In this document: one piece after another, positions 23,723 through 34,250 of the stretch | How the letters are laid out: the number at the start of each line of letters is the position of its first letter | Numbering within the stretch: the stretch's first letter is position 1 | NCBI GenBank assembly: GCA_947034885.2 | Contig: OX344749.2 | Location: 40,825,682-40,889,681, forward strand | Reading direction: 5' to 3' | DNA from: Thuidium tamariscinum | Taxonomy: Eukaryota; Streptophyta; Bryopsida; Hypnales; Thuidiaceae | Length of the DNA: 64,000 nt | Notes under the pieces: model-generated | Databases searched by the model: none | What the model was told of the DNA's origin: nothing | What the model saw: the letters and a program-made list of their open reading frames with translations, nothing else | Translations under genes and position numbers: made by a program

Positions 23723-26497
23723 TCAATCAAAGCGCTGCCTCTTGTTGCGATTGCCGTCCTGCCTGGCCTTCCTCTTCTTATCCAACTTGTCCAGCTCCTT
23801 CTGCACTTCGTCATCTCGCGCCAGCAATGCTAAATTGTTCTTGCGCTGGTTCTCCAGCCACGTGTTGGTAGCCGCATGGCGAGTAGTTGTGAACTCATTC
23901 ACAATGGACAAGTGGGCACCATACAGGAAATGAGTAATAGCCATCACCTCCACAAGTCTGTGCGAACGAGCGCCCTGACATTTGATTTTCATCAAAATGT
24001 GAAATTCGGGTCTGGTTTTGTCAAATCGGTTCACGTTGATGATGACCTTGTGATTCTCGCACATATCACGCAAGAAATCACAGAACACAGCGGCGCGAAA
24101 GCAAACAGGGTCAGTGTGGGTGATGTGCTGCTCGTGAAAAAGGTGGTACGATTCGGCACATTCCTCCGGAGTGTTGAATTCGCCAGGAATTCGGGGCCAA
24201 TTGTATTCAATAGAGTCAATCACTGCCGAAGGGTTCCACTTGAACCGGCGAGGACAGGGGCAAAAATGTCCATTTGTCACCACCGCAGCTGGAGGCTCAA
24301 TTTGCCAAGTCGAGGAGATGCGGTCGTACTCGCGGTCCCACGGGAAATCCTCCTCCACCGAATCGCCATAGTCTTCAATCAACCACCTCAAAGCATCCCA
24401 AGAAGGAATGGGCCGCTCCTTGTCCATGTTAGCGAACATCTTGTAATATTGCCCTAAAAAATGGCAAGTTGCCTTCGTCCCCTGTATCGGAGTCGCCACC
24501 TTGAAAACCTTGGCAGGGACGAACGTCTTCGGAGGTAAGTGAATCAACGCGCTCAATTTGGCATCAGGCATGGTGAGTCGTCCCTTGTTCATTTCATCCA
24601 CCGCGCGCTGGAGTCTCTCCCCTACAGCCTGGATTGCGAAAGCATAATGGCTGTTTGTGAATTCGCCCCGCTTTGCCATCGCCTCGTGGTACAAACAACT
24701 CGCCAAAACTTCGTGGATACTGGCAAGGCTACTTGCATTGTTGGGGTTGAATTGGTTCAACAATTTGACCATCTCCGCCACCCATCGAATCCGCAGCCCG
24801 GGGTCTTCCACTACTCGGGTGATTTCAGCTCTATGATCGCCAATTCGGATCTTGCGCCCAGTAATTGCTCCCAAGTCGATTTGCCGGCGGATCTTCAATT
24901 GTTTCTCCAGATTCATGTAATAAAGGAGAGCTCTGACTCCCACGTCCGCAATTGGATGTAACAGCAACGTCCAATCCTCCAATTCCAAGTCGGCCTGAAC
25001 GAGCATTTCATAAATTAGATTTTGTAAGTTGTCAAATTGCTCTGCCATCTCCCACATTTCTTCAAATTGACTGCGGCTGACGAGTTGCCCCTTCTTGAGG
25101 TCGAAAATTGTCAGGCATACGTCACTCTGCAACACATAAGAACGAAAAAGGGAAAAACTTGGTGGCAAATCTCGCTGTTGGTTCCACAGGGCCTGTCTCA
25201 ACGAACGCGCCAACTCGTCTGCACGCTCCGTTTCTTGCTGTGACTCCTCATTCGACAGGGTCAGAAGTCTGATATCGCTCTCCAGGGCTCGAATCTTCTC
25301 CTCCGATGCTCCACTGGGGTGAGACGAATTAGTCACCGCCAATTGATCAACTCGGCTCATGGCCATGCGGTGCTGCTCCTTCAGCTTCGTCAATTCAGCT
25401 TGGACCTGTGCCTTGTCTTTCCAGATAATAGTGGCCGCTTCGCGCAAGGAGTCCATCTTCTTCTGGCTCTCCACTTGAGCTCTCATCAAACTGACATGCT
25501 CCTGGCGAATTCGGGCGACTTCGTCCTTCGTGGTGCGGCAGACTTTGGCCAACTCGTCGCGCTCCTGCGTGATTTGTTCCAACTTGCCACGCACAAATGC
25601 CTCATTCTCCCTCAACACCTGAATCTCCTTTTGATCACTTTGAGTCTTAATCTCCAATGTCTTGAATTCCATCAGCAAGGTTTGGTAAGGGTCCTCTGGT
25701 TCCTTCTTCTCCACAGCCTTGCCCTTAACAACCGATTTGATTGTGAGTGAGCTTGGGACAGGTACCTTGTGCTCACCCTCGTTAGGCTCCACCGTAATTT
25801 GGCTGGCTGATAGTGGTCGACTCGTCCGAGGTGAACTACCCTCAAGTGCCATCTTGCAAATAGCCGAAATCACCGTGGCTGAGGTCAAGACAAGGGGGTT
25901 GCGCTTCTTCTTATGCTGCAGCTCCATCTTAATTCGGTCGTAGACCACTTGACTCCAGTCGATTTGAGTCCCTGACCATGCCAAATAGCACGCCATCACC
26001 GCGTCATCCTCAGCGAACTCTGCATTGTGCGCCAGGAACAGCCTCTGATTCAAGAAGACCATCCAGACTGCTAATTCGTGGGGCTTGATGGTGAGAATTG
26101 GCCACCCGTTCACCGTGCGTGCTCCCTCACCAACCATGCCGAATAACTCCATCTTCACAGCTGCTGTCATGGCTGGGACTTCAGACAATTTGGTCCCTCC
26201 CACTGGTATCCTCAGCACCCTGGAAATGGCCTCAGGGTCGAGTCGAATAGTACCTCCGTTAAGTTGCACCTCGTCCTTCTTGCCAAATTGACTGGCCACA
26301 ACAAATTGTTGCACCAAGTCAAGGTCAGGGTCAGGCCAAGAGAATTTGACGTAGCCCCACAGACCTGCCAGCTCCAATACCCTCTCTAGACACTAGTATT
26401 TCTTGAGCACATCTCCATGGATCTGGTACAAAGGCGTGGAAACCAGCTGCAGCTTTTTCTTCACCATCTTGGCTGCCTGCAATTGGCCTGTAACCAT
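23723..26497 (-). CDS. ORF3 of the giant Ty3 element: large coiled-coil protein, interrupted by one TAG
   Basis: The first in-frame ATG after a TAA is at 26497 (MVTGQLQAAK). After 34 codons the frame meets TAG at 26395-26393 and is then open to TGA at 23725-23723, giving 925 codons in total. The N-terminal part has phrases such as LDLVQQFV, RLDPEAISRVLRIPVGG and a WMVFLNQRL stretch, which resemble the plant-mobile/Athila-associated 'putative plant transposon protein' domain; this is a tentative match from memory. A heptad-rich coiled coil follows (about residues 265-430, rich in Glu, Lys, Gln, Arg). The C-terminal part has a CPCPRRFKWNP segment and ends in a basic tail (KKRKARQ...KRQRFD), a likely nuclear signal. 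I see no signal peptide or clear membrane segments, so it does not look like an envelope protein. It is clearly more GC-rich than pol. The function is unknown; it may be captured host or transposon coding sequence. Confidence 0.75.
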
Positions 26498-29260
26498 TGT
26501 CGGTTAGACTCTCGCTCACTCGGCAAAGTATAGAACTATTTGGCTAATCAAATCGACTCTGCAATCGTCAAGGCTTCACACTCTGATCATTTGGAATTTT
26601 AGCTCACTTGGTTAATCTCTCGAATTGTCTCACAATCCCTCGGCAATCAGACCTAAGAATCACTTGTCAAATTTCTATTTGTTTCCTCGTGCTTCGGTCT
26701 AATAGTCACAAACTGCTTCCTTTCTTTTCTTCGTTCTTATTTGAAACAAAGCAATTTGATTTAAGACAAAGTTCCTATTAGATTTTGACTTATCTTTCAC
26801 GGTTAGTAGTCAGAGTTAATTTTTGAAGTTAATTTCACACATGCTCACACAGTCAATTACTCACAAATCGCTCATTTTCTCTCAATCAATTTGGATCCTT
26901 ATTGTTCTAACCGATTTGCCTCATACTTAAATTGACTGTCTTACTCCCTCGGCGATTTGTCTGGAAGGTCCTTATTCCTCTTGGCAATTTGACTGTGCTA
27001 CCCGAACAATTTGCTCTCATTGTTTGAGGTTTCAAATTGACTCTGTGATACGGATAGAGGCTCTAATTGTTCTTCTCTCATTTGTAACCTAACACTCCTC
27101 ACTCACTCCTTTATCATGTTCTCTCTTGTAGTAAATTTCCACAATGATTCTATTAGTCTTTTAGAGTGAAGAATTTTTAATTTTCAGTTTGTGATTTCAA
27201 TTAGTCCCTATCCTCAATGCATTACAACCGGGCTACTCCCAGAAATAGCAAACCTCTTTTCTCAACTTGTCCACTCGGCTATGGTGCAATTGAACTTGAC
27301 TCTCACTCAGTTTCCGTTCATTCTTGCTCAATGGACAGTCAAATTGAACTAATCAAAAAGAGAAGAGCAGTACTACTTGGATGTTCTTTGTGATTTGAGT
27401 AGAACTACTCACCGTATAAGGCTACTCAGTCAGAGTATTTGCTTGCAGTATGCCCAGTAGTCTCTCGGGAATTTTGTATGCTTGATCCCACTTTCTTGAT
27501 CCTGTCTGTAACCGTCAAGATGGAATGGCAGTTAGGCTATCTTCAGTCTACTAGCCTCATGCTTCCCTTATTTACAGAACTTCTGCTTCCTCAGTAGTTT
27601 CTGTCTTGCAATTTTATCACATTGTGTAGCCATTAGACCAAGAACGCAGCTGAAAACTCTCACTTTTCTCGCGTTATTTATCATGTTTTCTCTTCAATCT
27701 TCATGAGAGACTCTAGTCAATAGGCTTGAGAGTTTTGCTATCTACCCGAAAGCAATTAGACTTTAAATTAAGTTGATTAGCCTAATGGAAGAAAAGGAAT
27801 ATGAGAAAGGCTCCAATTTCATTCTTAAGTTATCAAATCTTTCCTCACTTCTTCTCTTGAGTCTACTTGACCTGAAGCAGCATGTACAGGAAGAAATACA
27901 ATTAGCCTTGGAAGAACTAACCACTCCCAGTTTATCATGTTCTCTCGGCTTACAATTTGTCACTTATAGGGTTTTCCTCAGAGAGTTAATAGAGTTGAGT
28001 TATTAGGCTAAACCTTATCAAATTAAAAATTTTGACACAAGAATTGCAATTGACTGTGGTTCTCACCACTCGCAGTGACAACTTGGCCGTCAATTGGTCT
28101 TCTTCTTGCTTCAACTCGTCTGTAATCTTTGCAGTTCCGTGTCTGTACAAGGCAGTTTTGGAAAAAAATTGTCAGTACATTACTCTAACACTTGAACACC
28201 TATTCAGTATGTGTTTGGACGTATTGACAACTCTCTGGCAATTGCTACTCACAGCCCAACTTGACAACTTCATCTTTAATGAGTATTACCAACAAGAAGA
28301 AATTTCAAAGTATTAATTCGACTGCAAGATCACAAGTTTTCATGGCTTTTAGTCTTTCTCCCGCTTGCAGAGGTCCTGCATTAGGTTTCTTGAACACATA
28401 CCTGCGATTTGCCAATCGATTTGTCCGCCCAAGTTGCCCAATTCTCCGCTCCTGCCAACTCTACAACACCCTGATTCACTCAAGGCAATGCCAACTTGTC
28501 AGCATTCACAGCAATTAGACAACAAAAATGGAAATGGAACGGCGAAACACTACAACCGATTAGGGTTCTAATTTCCACACGAATCAGGAGCGGTTGGCGC
28601 GCTTTCCAACAACTCCTACTGATTTCCCTTTTTCAGAAACAATTAGACTCCTACGCTCACCGATTAGGCTGCAATTCATACGCTCAATAGTCTGAATCCT
28701 CACTCAACGATGTATGACAAGTTGTGTTGCAATTGCGCACCTTAACTGACAATTGGAAAACACAAAATTTCACGAGAAATCGCTCACCAGTGACAACTCG
28801 TCCAGCGGTTTTGGTCGCAATTTCCCACAATGCAACGCCCTCGCTGAATCGCCCCAAACCCTAGTCAATTCGCTCACAGATGCACAGCAAGAAGGTTGCA
28901 AAACCAAGAACAATTTGCCACTTTTCTTGAAAACCGCTCGCAATTTGGCAAATTCACTCAGCGTTTTTGAGAGAGACGGACTGTCGACTAGCCGCCACGG
29001 TCGTAGGGCTTGCTTCCTGAGTTCGCGTGGTCAGGTAATCATGACCACTTGAACTGACAATTTGCCCTTATTCCCACTTACCTCTCGGGAGACGGCTTAA
29101 CCATGATTATTTGTCTTGTCTTGGGATCAAATTATGGCCATACTTTTAGAATTAATGGTCCATTATTGTTTGTGTAATCGATTTACAAGAATTATTACAA
29201 GAATATTTGACCAAGAGAAATTGATCTCACATCCTTTTCGGTATTTAATAGTTTAAATTG

Positions 29261-29291
<31 letters not shown>

Positions 29292-29370
29292 TTGTTTTTT
29301 GTTTTTAAAGTTAATTTAATACCTATATAGAAATTATATAATTAATATTTTCCAAAAGTTTGACAATTCG
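26498..29370 (-). other. Spacer between pol and ORF3 with dense ATTAGAC/AATTTGAC motifs
   Basis: This 2.9 kb non-coding stretch belongs to the retroelement. It has no long ORF in the element's sense. Variants of CAATTAGAC and CAATTTGAC (also CGATTTG, CAATTAGCC) recur many times, as they do in the LTRs. Runs of TTTTG lie near 29262-29310. It could hold the promoter or splice acceptor for a separate ORF3 transcript. Confidence 0.5.
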
Positions 29371-29399
29371 GCCCCCAACTTAACCTATAACTTGTCCTC
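29371..29399 (-). promoter_or_regulatory. Second, internal polypurine-tract-like motif just after pol
   Basis: On the minus strand the pol stop codon TGA (29400-29398) is followed by GGACAAG, then AAGTTGGGGGCC. The same arrangement (TGA, GAGGAC, ~15 nt, AAGTTGGGGGC) follows ORF3 at 23693-23721. It may be a central polypurine tract, or the original 3' end of the element before ORF3 was added. Confidence 0.55.
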
Positions 29400-32300
29400 A
29401 AGTTATATAAGGTTTAAGTCGATAACCATTATACCGCGTCGAATGTATGGTACCTTCAAAATCTTGCAATTCGACTGACCCGTTGGGGTAGGATTGTAAG
29501 ACTTTATATGGTCCAAACCACCTCATTTTGAATTTGCCAGGAAATTTGTGAAATCGACTATCAAACAAAAGAACTAAGTCATGTTGTTGCAATTTCTTGG
29601 GAGATAATTTACTATCATAATAACTCTTACGTCGATTTTGCATGGCAAATGTATTCAAATAGGCTTGACGCCTTGTCTCATCTAATTTTTCAAGCATTGC
29701 CAATCTCGTTTGTAGAGATTCCACGTCACCTAGTCTATGGTCTATGGCAATTCGTAAAGAGGGAACTTCCAATTCTATTGGCAAAATGGCCTCTTGTCCA
29801 TAGACTAATTGGAACGGGGTAAATTTGGTGGTAACTTTGTAGGCCGTTCTATAGGCCCAAAGAGCATCAAAGACTCTAGCATCCCAATCCACATTAGACC
29901 CTTGGACAGTTTTAGTTATTATTTTGCACAAAATTCCATTAGTCTTCTCAGTTTGACCATTAGCACGTGGATGGTAAGGACTAGTCTTTCTATGTTTTAT
30001 AAGGTATTTATCAGTTAATTTGGTAATGGTATCATTTATAAAATGAGTGCCCCTATCACTAACTAGTTCTTTTGGGCAACCAAACCGGGTAATTATATTT
30101 TCATATAAAAATTTGGCAACGGTATTAGCATCATCATGTTTTGTGGCTAAGGCTTCCGCCCACTTGGTGACATATTCTGTGGCCACCAAAATATATCGTT
30201 TTCTACCATCCCTACTAGGTGGGTTAATTGGTCCGACAAAGTCTATACCCCATTTCTCAAATGGAATTTGGGCTAAAATTGGGGTTAAGGGCATAGCAGA
30301 TGTAGGTGTAGGTTTTCCTACCCGTTGGCAAGGGTGACATTGTTTGGCAAATTTCGTAGCATCAGCAAACAATGTGGGCCACCAATATCCTGCATGAAGT
30401 GCTTTTTGGGCCGTTACCAAACCTGCGAAGTGCCCGCCACAAACATCATTGTGGCATCCCTGTAGGATAATAGGTACTTCACTAGGGTTGATACATCGTC
30501 TCAAAATGCCATCCTTGCCCTTTTTATATAATACCTCCTCTATTAAAGTGTATGGGCTAGTTTTATAGATTAGTTTGCGTTTTTGCTTTTCCGTATAATC
30601 TAATGGGAATTGACCCGTAGAAAGGTAGTGAATAATATCAGCATATTCCAGAGGGATAATATCTACAGAAAATAAAGCAGCATCTGGAAAATCATCATTA
30701 ATAGGTTCACTAGCCATTTCTTGATTTAATCGTGAAAGATGGTCAGCATTTGCATGACTCTTTCCAGGTCTAACTTGTACAGTAAAGTTGAATTCTTGTA
30801 ATAGTAAGAGCCATCTAGCAATTCGACCACTTAATTGGGGCTTATTAATCATGTATTTCAACGCATCGTGGTCTACATGAAAAGTAAACTTATAACCCAA
30901 TAAATAATGGCGATATTTTTGAACCGAGAAAATCATGCCCAATGCTTCACGTTCTGTGACAGTATAATTTTTCTCTGCAGCTGCTAGTTGGCGACTTGCA
31001 AAGTAAATAGGTCTATCATGACCTTTTTCATCTTTCTGGCTTAGTACACTTCCTATAGCAACATTAGATGCATCAACATAGACCTCAAAATCCTTTTCCC
31101 AATCAGGGGGAATTAGGACAGGTGCGGTAGTCAATTTATGTTTTAAGGTTTCGAAAGATTTGGTACAAGCTTCCGTCCATACTGGGGTAGTATCAGTCTT
31201 TTTAGTTAATTCGGTTAGAGGAATGGCTAAGTTGGCATATTTATAGATGTATCTTCTATAATAACCTATGTGGCCCAAAAATGCTCTAACTTCTGTGACC
31301 GTATTAGGTTGGGATAATTGGACTATAGCGGCCACCTTGTCTGGGTCAGTTGCAATTCCCTGACTTGAGACAATGTGTCCCACTAATTTGCCAAATGGTA
31401 CTGCAAATTGCGATTTGGCTGCATTTATAGAAATACCATATTTTTCACATTGAATAAAACATTTTTCTAAACATTCCACATGTTTTTCTTTTGTGCTATA
31501 AACGCAAAAATCGTCTAAAAATATTTCCATAAATTTTCTCAGATATAATTGGAAAGCTATAGTCATCAACCTTTGAAATGTTGCTGGGGCATTACAAAGG
31601 CCAAACGGCATTTTATTGTGGGCATAAATACCCCAATCAGTAGTAAATGCCGTTAACAGACGATATCTTTCAGCGATTTGAATTTGATTATATCCTGAGA
31701 AACCGTCCATAAATGAATAACATTCATAACCTGCTACTCCATCTAGTAGTGTATCCGTAAAAGGTAAGGGAAAATAGTCCTTTTTGGTTACACTATTTAA
31801 TTTTCTATAGTCTTGGCAAATTCTAAGTTTTCCATTCTTTTTAGGAACTATGACAATTGGTGAAACCCATTCACTATGGGGAACTTCGAAGATAAATCCA
31901 CAAGCTAGAAGCTTGTCAATTTCTTCTTTAACCATAAGTGAGTATTTGGGATTCATCCTGTATTGTCTCTGCCTTACTGGTTTAGCCTCTGGTTCTAAAA
32001 TGATATTGTGTTCACAAATATCAGGTGGAACACCTTTTAGATCTTCATAATTCCATGCAAAAGAAGTTTTATGTCTTTTGAAAAAGTTAAACCAATATTT
32101 GAATTCAATTTTTGACATTTTTGAATAGACTTTAATAATTTTGGGTACATCTTGAGTTCCCAAATTCATTTCTTGCAAAGGGGTTAATAAAGATTCTTTT
32201 AATGCTTTTCGTTGTGAAGTACTTGTGTCACTTGTAGGAAACATATTTATAATGTTAGGTCTATCAGATGGTGACTGGAACTCAGATTCTGAGCTTTTAT

Positions 32301-34245
32301 CAATATTGATATTTAAAACCTCAGAATTCTCCCATGCTAGAATAGCATCATCAGAATCTTCTATATTTCCTATAGGTGTAAAATATTGTCCTAAACCTAA
32401 ATTTTTATAGGGTATTTCTTTAGCAACTTTTTGGGTTAATTCTATTTCACTATCACTAGTGATTCCCGACGAATAGTCAGAAGTAACACTAGTTTCTTCA
32501 TTTTGAGTTTCACCTTTATAAGTGGGTGGGTATAGAGGCAAAACAATTTTATTTTCACCTTTTCCAATAGTTAAAGTTCCTTTTCCCCAATCATCTCTAG
32601 CTTTAGCAAAATATAACCAAGGTCTTCCTAGTAAAATAGGATAGGAGGAAATGGATTCTGTAAGCTTAAAGATAATATAATCTACCTTATAGTCTAATCC
32701 ACCAATTGATGTAACAATTTGGGGTAACATTCCCAATGGCTTAACTCGACTTTGATCAGCCATTCGTAATATTATAGGTGTAGAAACCATGGTAGTCAAT
32801 CCTATTTCTTGCATGGTTTCATAATTCATTAGGTTAACACTAGATCCACTGTCTATTTGGACTCCACTGATCAATGACCCATCTATTATCACATCTATGG
32901 TTGGGGCTCCTGGATCTCTAGAAATTTCATGAATTTCTACAGATTTAGCCCGTTTTCTAATTAGGGACAAACTCAATTCACTTCTACATTTTGGAGATAT
33001 AGCCAATAGCTGTTTCATTGTAATTTGTGGTTGAATTTTGTCCAAATTAGCTATTATATCATAAGGTTCCATTCCTGTAGTCAATTTCATTGCCCTAGGA
33101 ACTTTACGTTTTAATGGGCTTTGAATATTGGGTCTAGGATTAACCCTTTTTGCAGGAATTTGGTAAAAAATAGAAATAGGCTTGGGAGGACTAATAGGTA
33201 ATTGGGTTGGTGGTATCACTTCCTCCCGTGGTAAATTGACTTGAGGCGAACTATCAATTAATTGTCTTAGCAATTTTTCTTGTGTTTCCTTCCAAGTCAT
33301 TTCTTTATTAGGATGATTATTGTCACTGATCACTTCTACTGGTGGGATCACTTCTTTTTCTTGTGTAGGGTTCGAATTTGAAAAGGATTTTTCCTTATTC
33401 ATTTCTAAAGTTTCACTGTCAGTTTCACTTTCTTTAGTACTTTCTTTATTTAATAAATTTGACTTGGCTCTTGAAGCTCTAGTAGCCACAAAAACATTTT
33501 CTGGGTGAAATTCCTTTTTAGGAATAGTATATGAAATATGATTTGATGGTCTAGAATTTTCTTCCTCTTCTTGGAATTGAACTTGTTTAGATTTAGGATA
33601 ATCCCGTTCAGAGGGAGGAAATTTCCTAGGTGGGGCTGTACAATCTTCTGGAACATGTCCTAGTTGATGGCATCTACCACACCAAGGTGTATATCCTACT
33701 TCCTTTCTAGGGTTAGGACAATTATTGGCATAATGACCAAGTTCCCCACATCTAAAACACACTAGGTGTTTATTCTTTTCAGGAGGGCCATACCTATGTG
33801 TATTTGGATTGGTGGGTGGACCATTCCACACAGGGGGTTTATTGTAAGTATCGTTCCAACGTGGATGATTATCATTTGGTTTATAAGGTGGGCCATTATT
33901 GGGTCTAGTAAAAGGCCTCTTATTAGGATTATTATTATTTGACTTATTTACCCAAGGTTTATTAGAATCTACTTGCATTACTTGCTTCACTGCTTGTAAC
34001 TCATTTCTTAGATTAGCTAAATTCCAGCAATCCGTTGTCAAGTGGGTTCCTCCACAAAATTGACAACGAGGTTTTACATTATTATTCCCTATCTCTCCCT
34101 CAATAGGGGTTGGACATTCTGTGGCCAAGTGGCCATGCCCTTTACAATTTGAGCACCAGACATTAGTCCTTAAGTTACTGGGTTTATTTCTTTTATTTGG
34201 AGCATTAGTCACTTGAACTCTTAAATCAGCCATTCCCTCCACCAA
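29398..34245 (-). CDS. pol: Ty3/Gypsy pol polyprotein (nucleocapsid knuckles, protease, RT, RNase H, integrase)
   Basis: The frame is open for 1615 codons. Four CCHC-type zinc knuckles lie at residues 31-44 (CSNCKGHGHLATEC), 61-73, 163-176 (CFRCGELGHYANNC) and 189-202 (CGRCHQLGHVPEDC). The aspartic protease has DSGSSVNLM at 465. RT spans about 775-950 with YSFMDGFSGYNQ and the catalytic FLDDF at 909-913. RNase H spans ~1052-1172 (VYVDAS, TEREAL, NADHLSRL). Integrase has the HHCC finger (H1265, H1272, C1303, C1306) and DDE residues D1335 (WGIDFVGP), D1397 (VSDRGTHF) and E1433 (NGQTEKTNG), followed by a GPYKV module and no chromodomain. The first codon is GTG, so translation is expected to enter from gag by a -1 shift near 34250 rather than start here. 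All catalytic residues are present, so pol looks functional. Confidence 0.97.
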   Translation of the reverse strand: MVEGMADLRVQVTNAPNKRNKPSNLRTNVWCSNCKGHGHLATECPTPIEGEIGNNNVKPRCQFCGGTHLTTDCWNLANLRNELQAVKQVMQVDSNKPWVNKSNNNNPNKRPFTRPNNGPPYKPNDNHPRWNDTYNKPPVWNGPPTNPNTHRYGPPEKNKHLVCFRCGELGHYANNCPNPRKEVGYTPWCGRCHQLGHVPEDCTAPPRKFPPSERDYPKSKQVQFQEEEENSRPSNHISYTIPKKEFHPENVFVATRASRAKSNLLNKESTKESETDSETLEMNKEKSFSNSNPTQEKEVIPPVEVISDNNHPNKEMTWKETQEKLLRQLIDSSPQVNLPREEVIPPTQLPISPPKPISIFYQIPAKRVNPRPNIQSPLKRKVPRAMKLTTGMEPYDIIANLDKIQPQITMKQLLAISPKCRSELSLSLIRKRAKSVEIHEISRDPGAPTIDVIIDGSLISGVQIDSGSSVNLMNYETMQEIGLTTMVSTPIILRMADQSRVKPLGMLPQIVTSIGGLDYKVDYIIFKLTESISSYPILLGRPWLYFAKARDDWGKGTLTIGKGENKIVLPLYPPTYKGETQNEETSVTSDYSSGITSDSEIELTQKVAKEIPYKNLGLGQYFTPIGNIEDSDDAILAWENSEVLNINIDKSSESEFQSPSDRPNIINMFPTSDTSTSQRKALKESLLTPLQEMNLGTQDVPKIIKVYSKMSKIEFKYWFNFFKRHKTSFAWNYEDLKGVPPDICEHNIILEPEAKPVRQRQYRMNPKYSLMVKEEIDKLLACGFIFEVPHSEWVSPIVIVPKKNGKLRICQDYRKLNSVTKKDYFPLPFTDTLLDGVAGYECYSFMDGFSGYNQIQIAERYRLLTAFTTDWGIYAHNKMPFGLCNAPATFQRLMTIAFQLYLRKFMEIFLDDFCVYSTKEKHVECLEKCFIQCEKYGISINAAKSQFAVPFGKLVGHIVSSQGIATDPDKVAAIVQLSQPNTVTEVRAFLGHIGYYRRYIYKYANLAIPLTELTKKTDTTPVWTEACTKSFETLKHKLTTAPVLIPPDWEKDFEVYVDASNVAIGSVLSQKDEKGHDRPIYFASRQLAAAEKNYTVTEREALGMIFSVQKYRHYLLGYKFTFHVDHDALKYMINKPQLSGRIARWLLLLQEFNFTVQVRPGKSHANADHLSRLNQEMASEPINDDFPDAALFSVDIIPLEYADIIHYLSTGQFPLDYTEKQKRKLIYKTSPYTLIEEVLYKKGKDGILRRCINPSEVPIILQGCHNDVCGGHFAGLVTAQKALHAGYWWPTLFADATKFAKQCHPCQRVGKPTPTSAMPLTPILAQIPFEKWGIDFVGPINPPSRDGRKRYILVATEYVTKWAEALATKHDDANTVAKFLYENIITRFGCPKELVSDRGTHFINDTITKLTDKYLIKHRKTSPYHPRANGQTEKTNGILCKIITKTVQGSNVDWDARVFDALWAYRTAYKVTTKFTPFQLVYGQEAILPIELEVPSLRIAIDHRLGDVESLQTRLAMLEKLDETRRQAYLNTFAMQNRRKSYYDSKLSPKKLQQHDLVLLFDSRFHKFPGKFKMRWFGPYKVLQSYPNGSVELQDFEGTIHSTRYNGYRLKPYIT

Positions 34246-34250
34246 TTTAT

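Noticed and set aside
23876-26291. Plus-strand ORFs of 60-193 codons opposite ORF3
   Set aside because: They are antisense shadows of the GC-rich ORF3 coding sequence.
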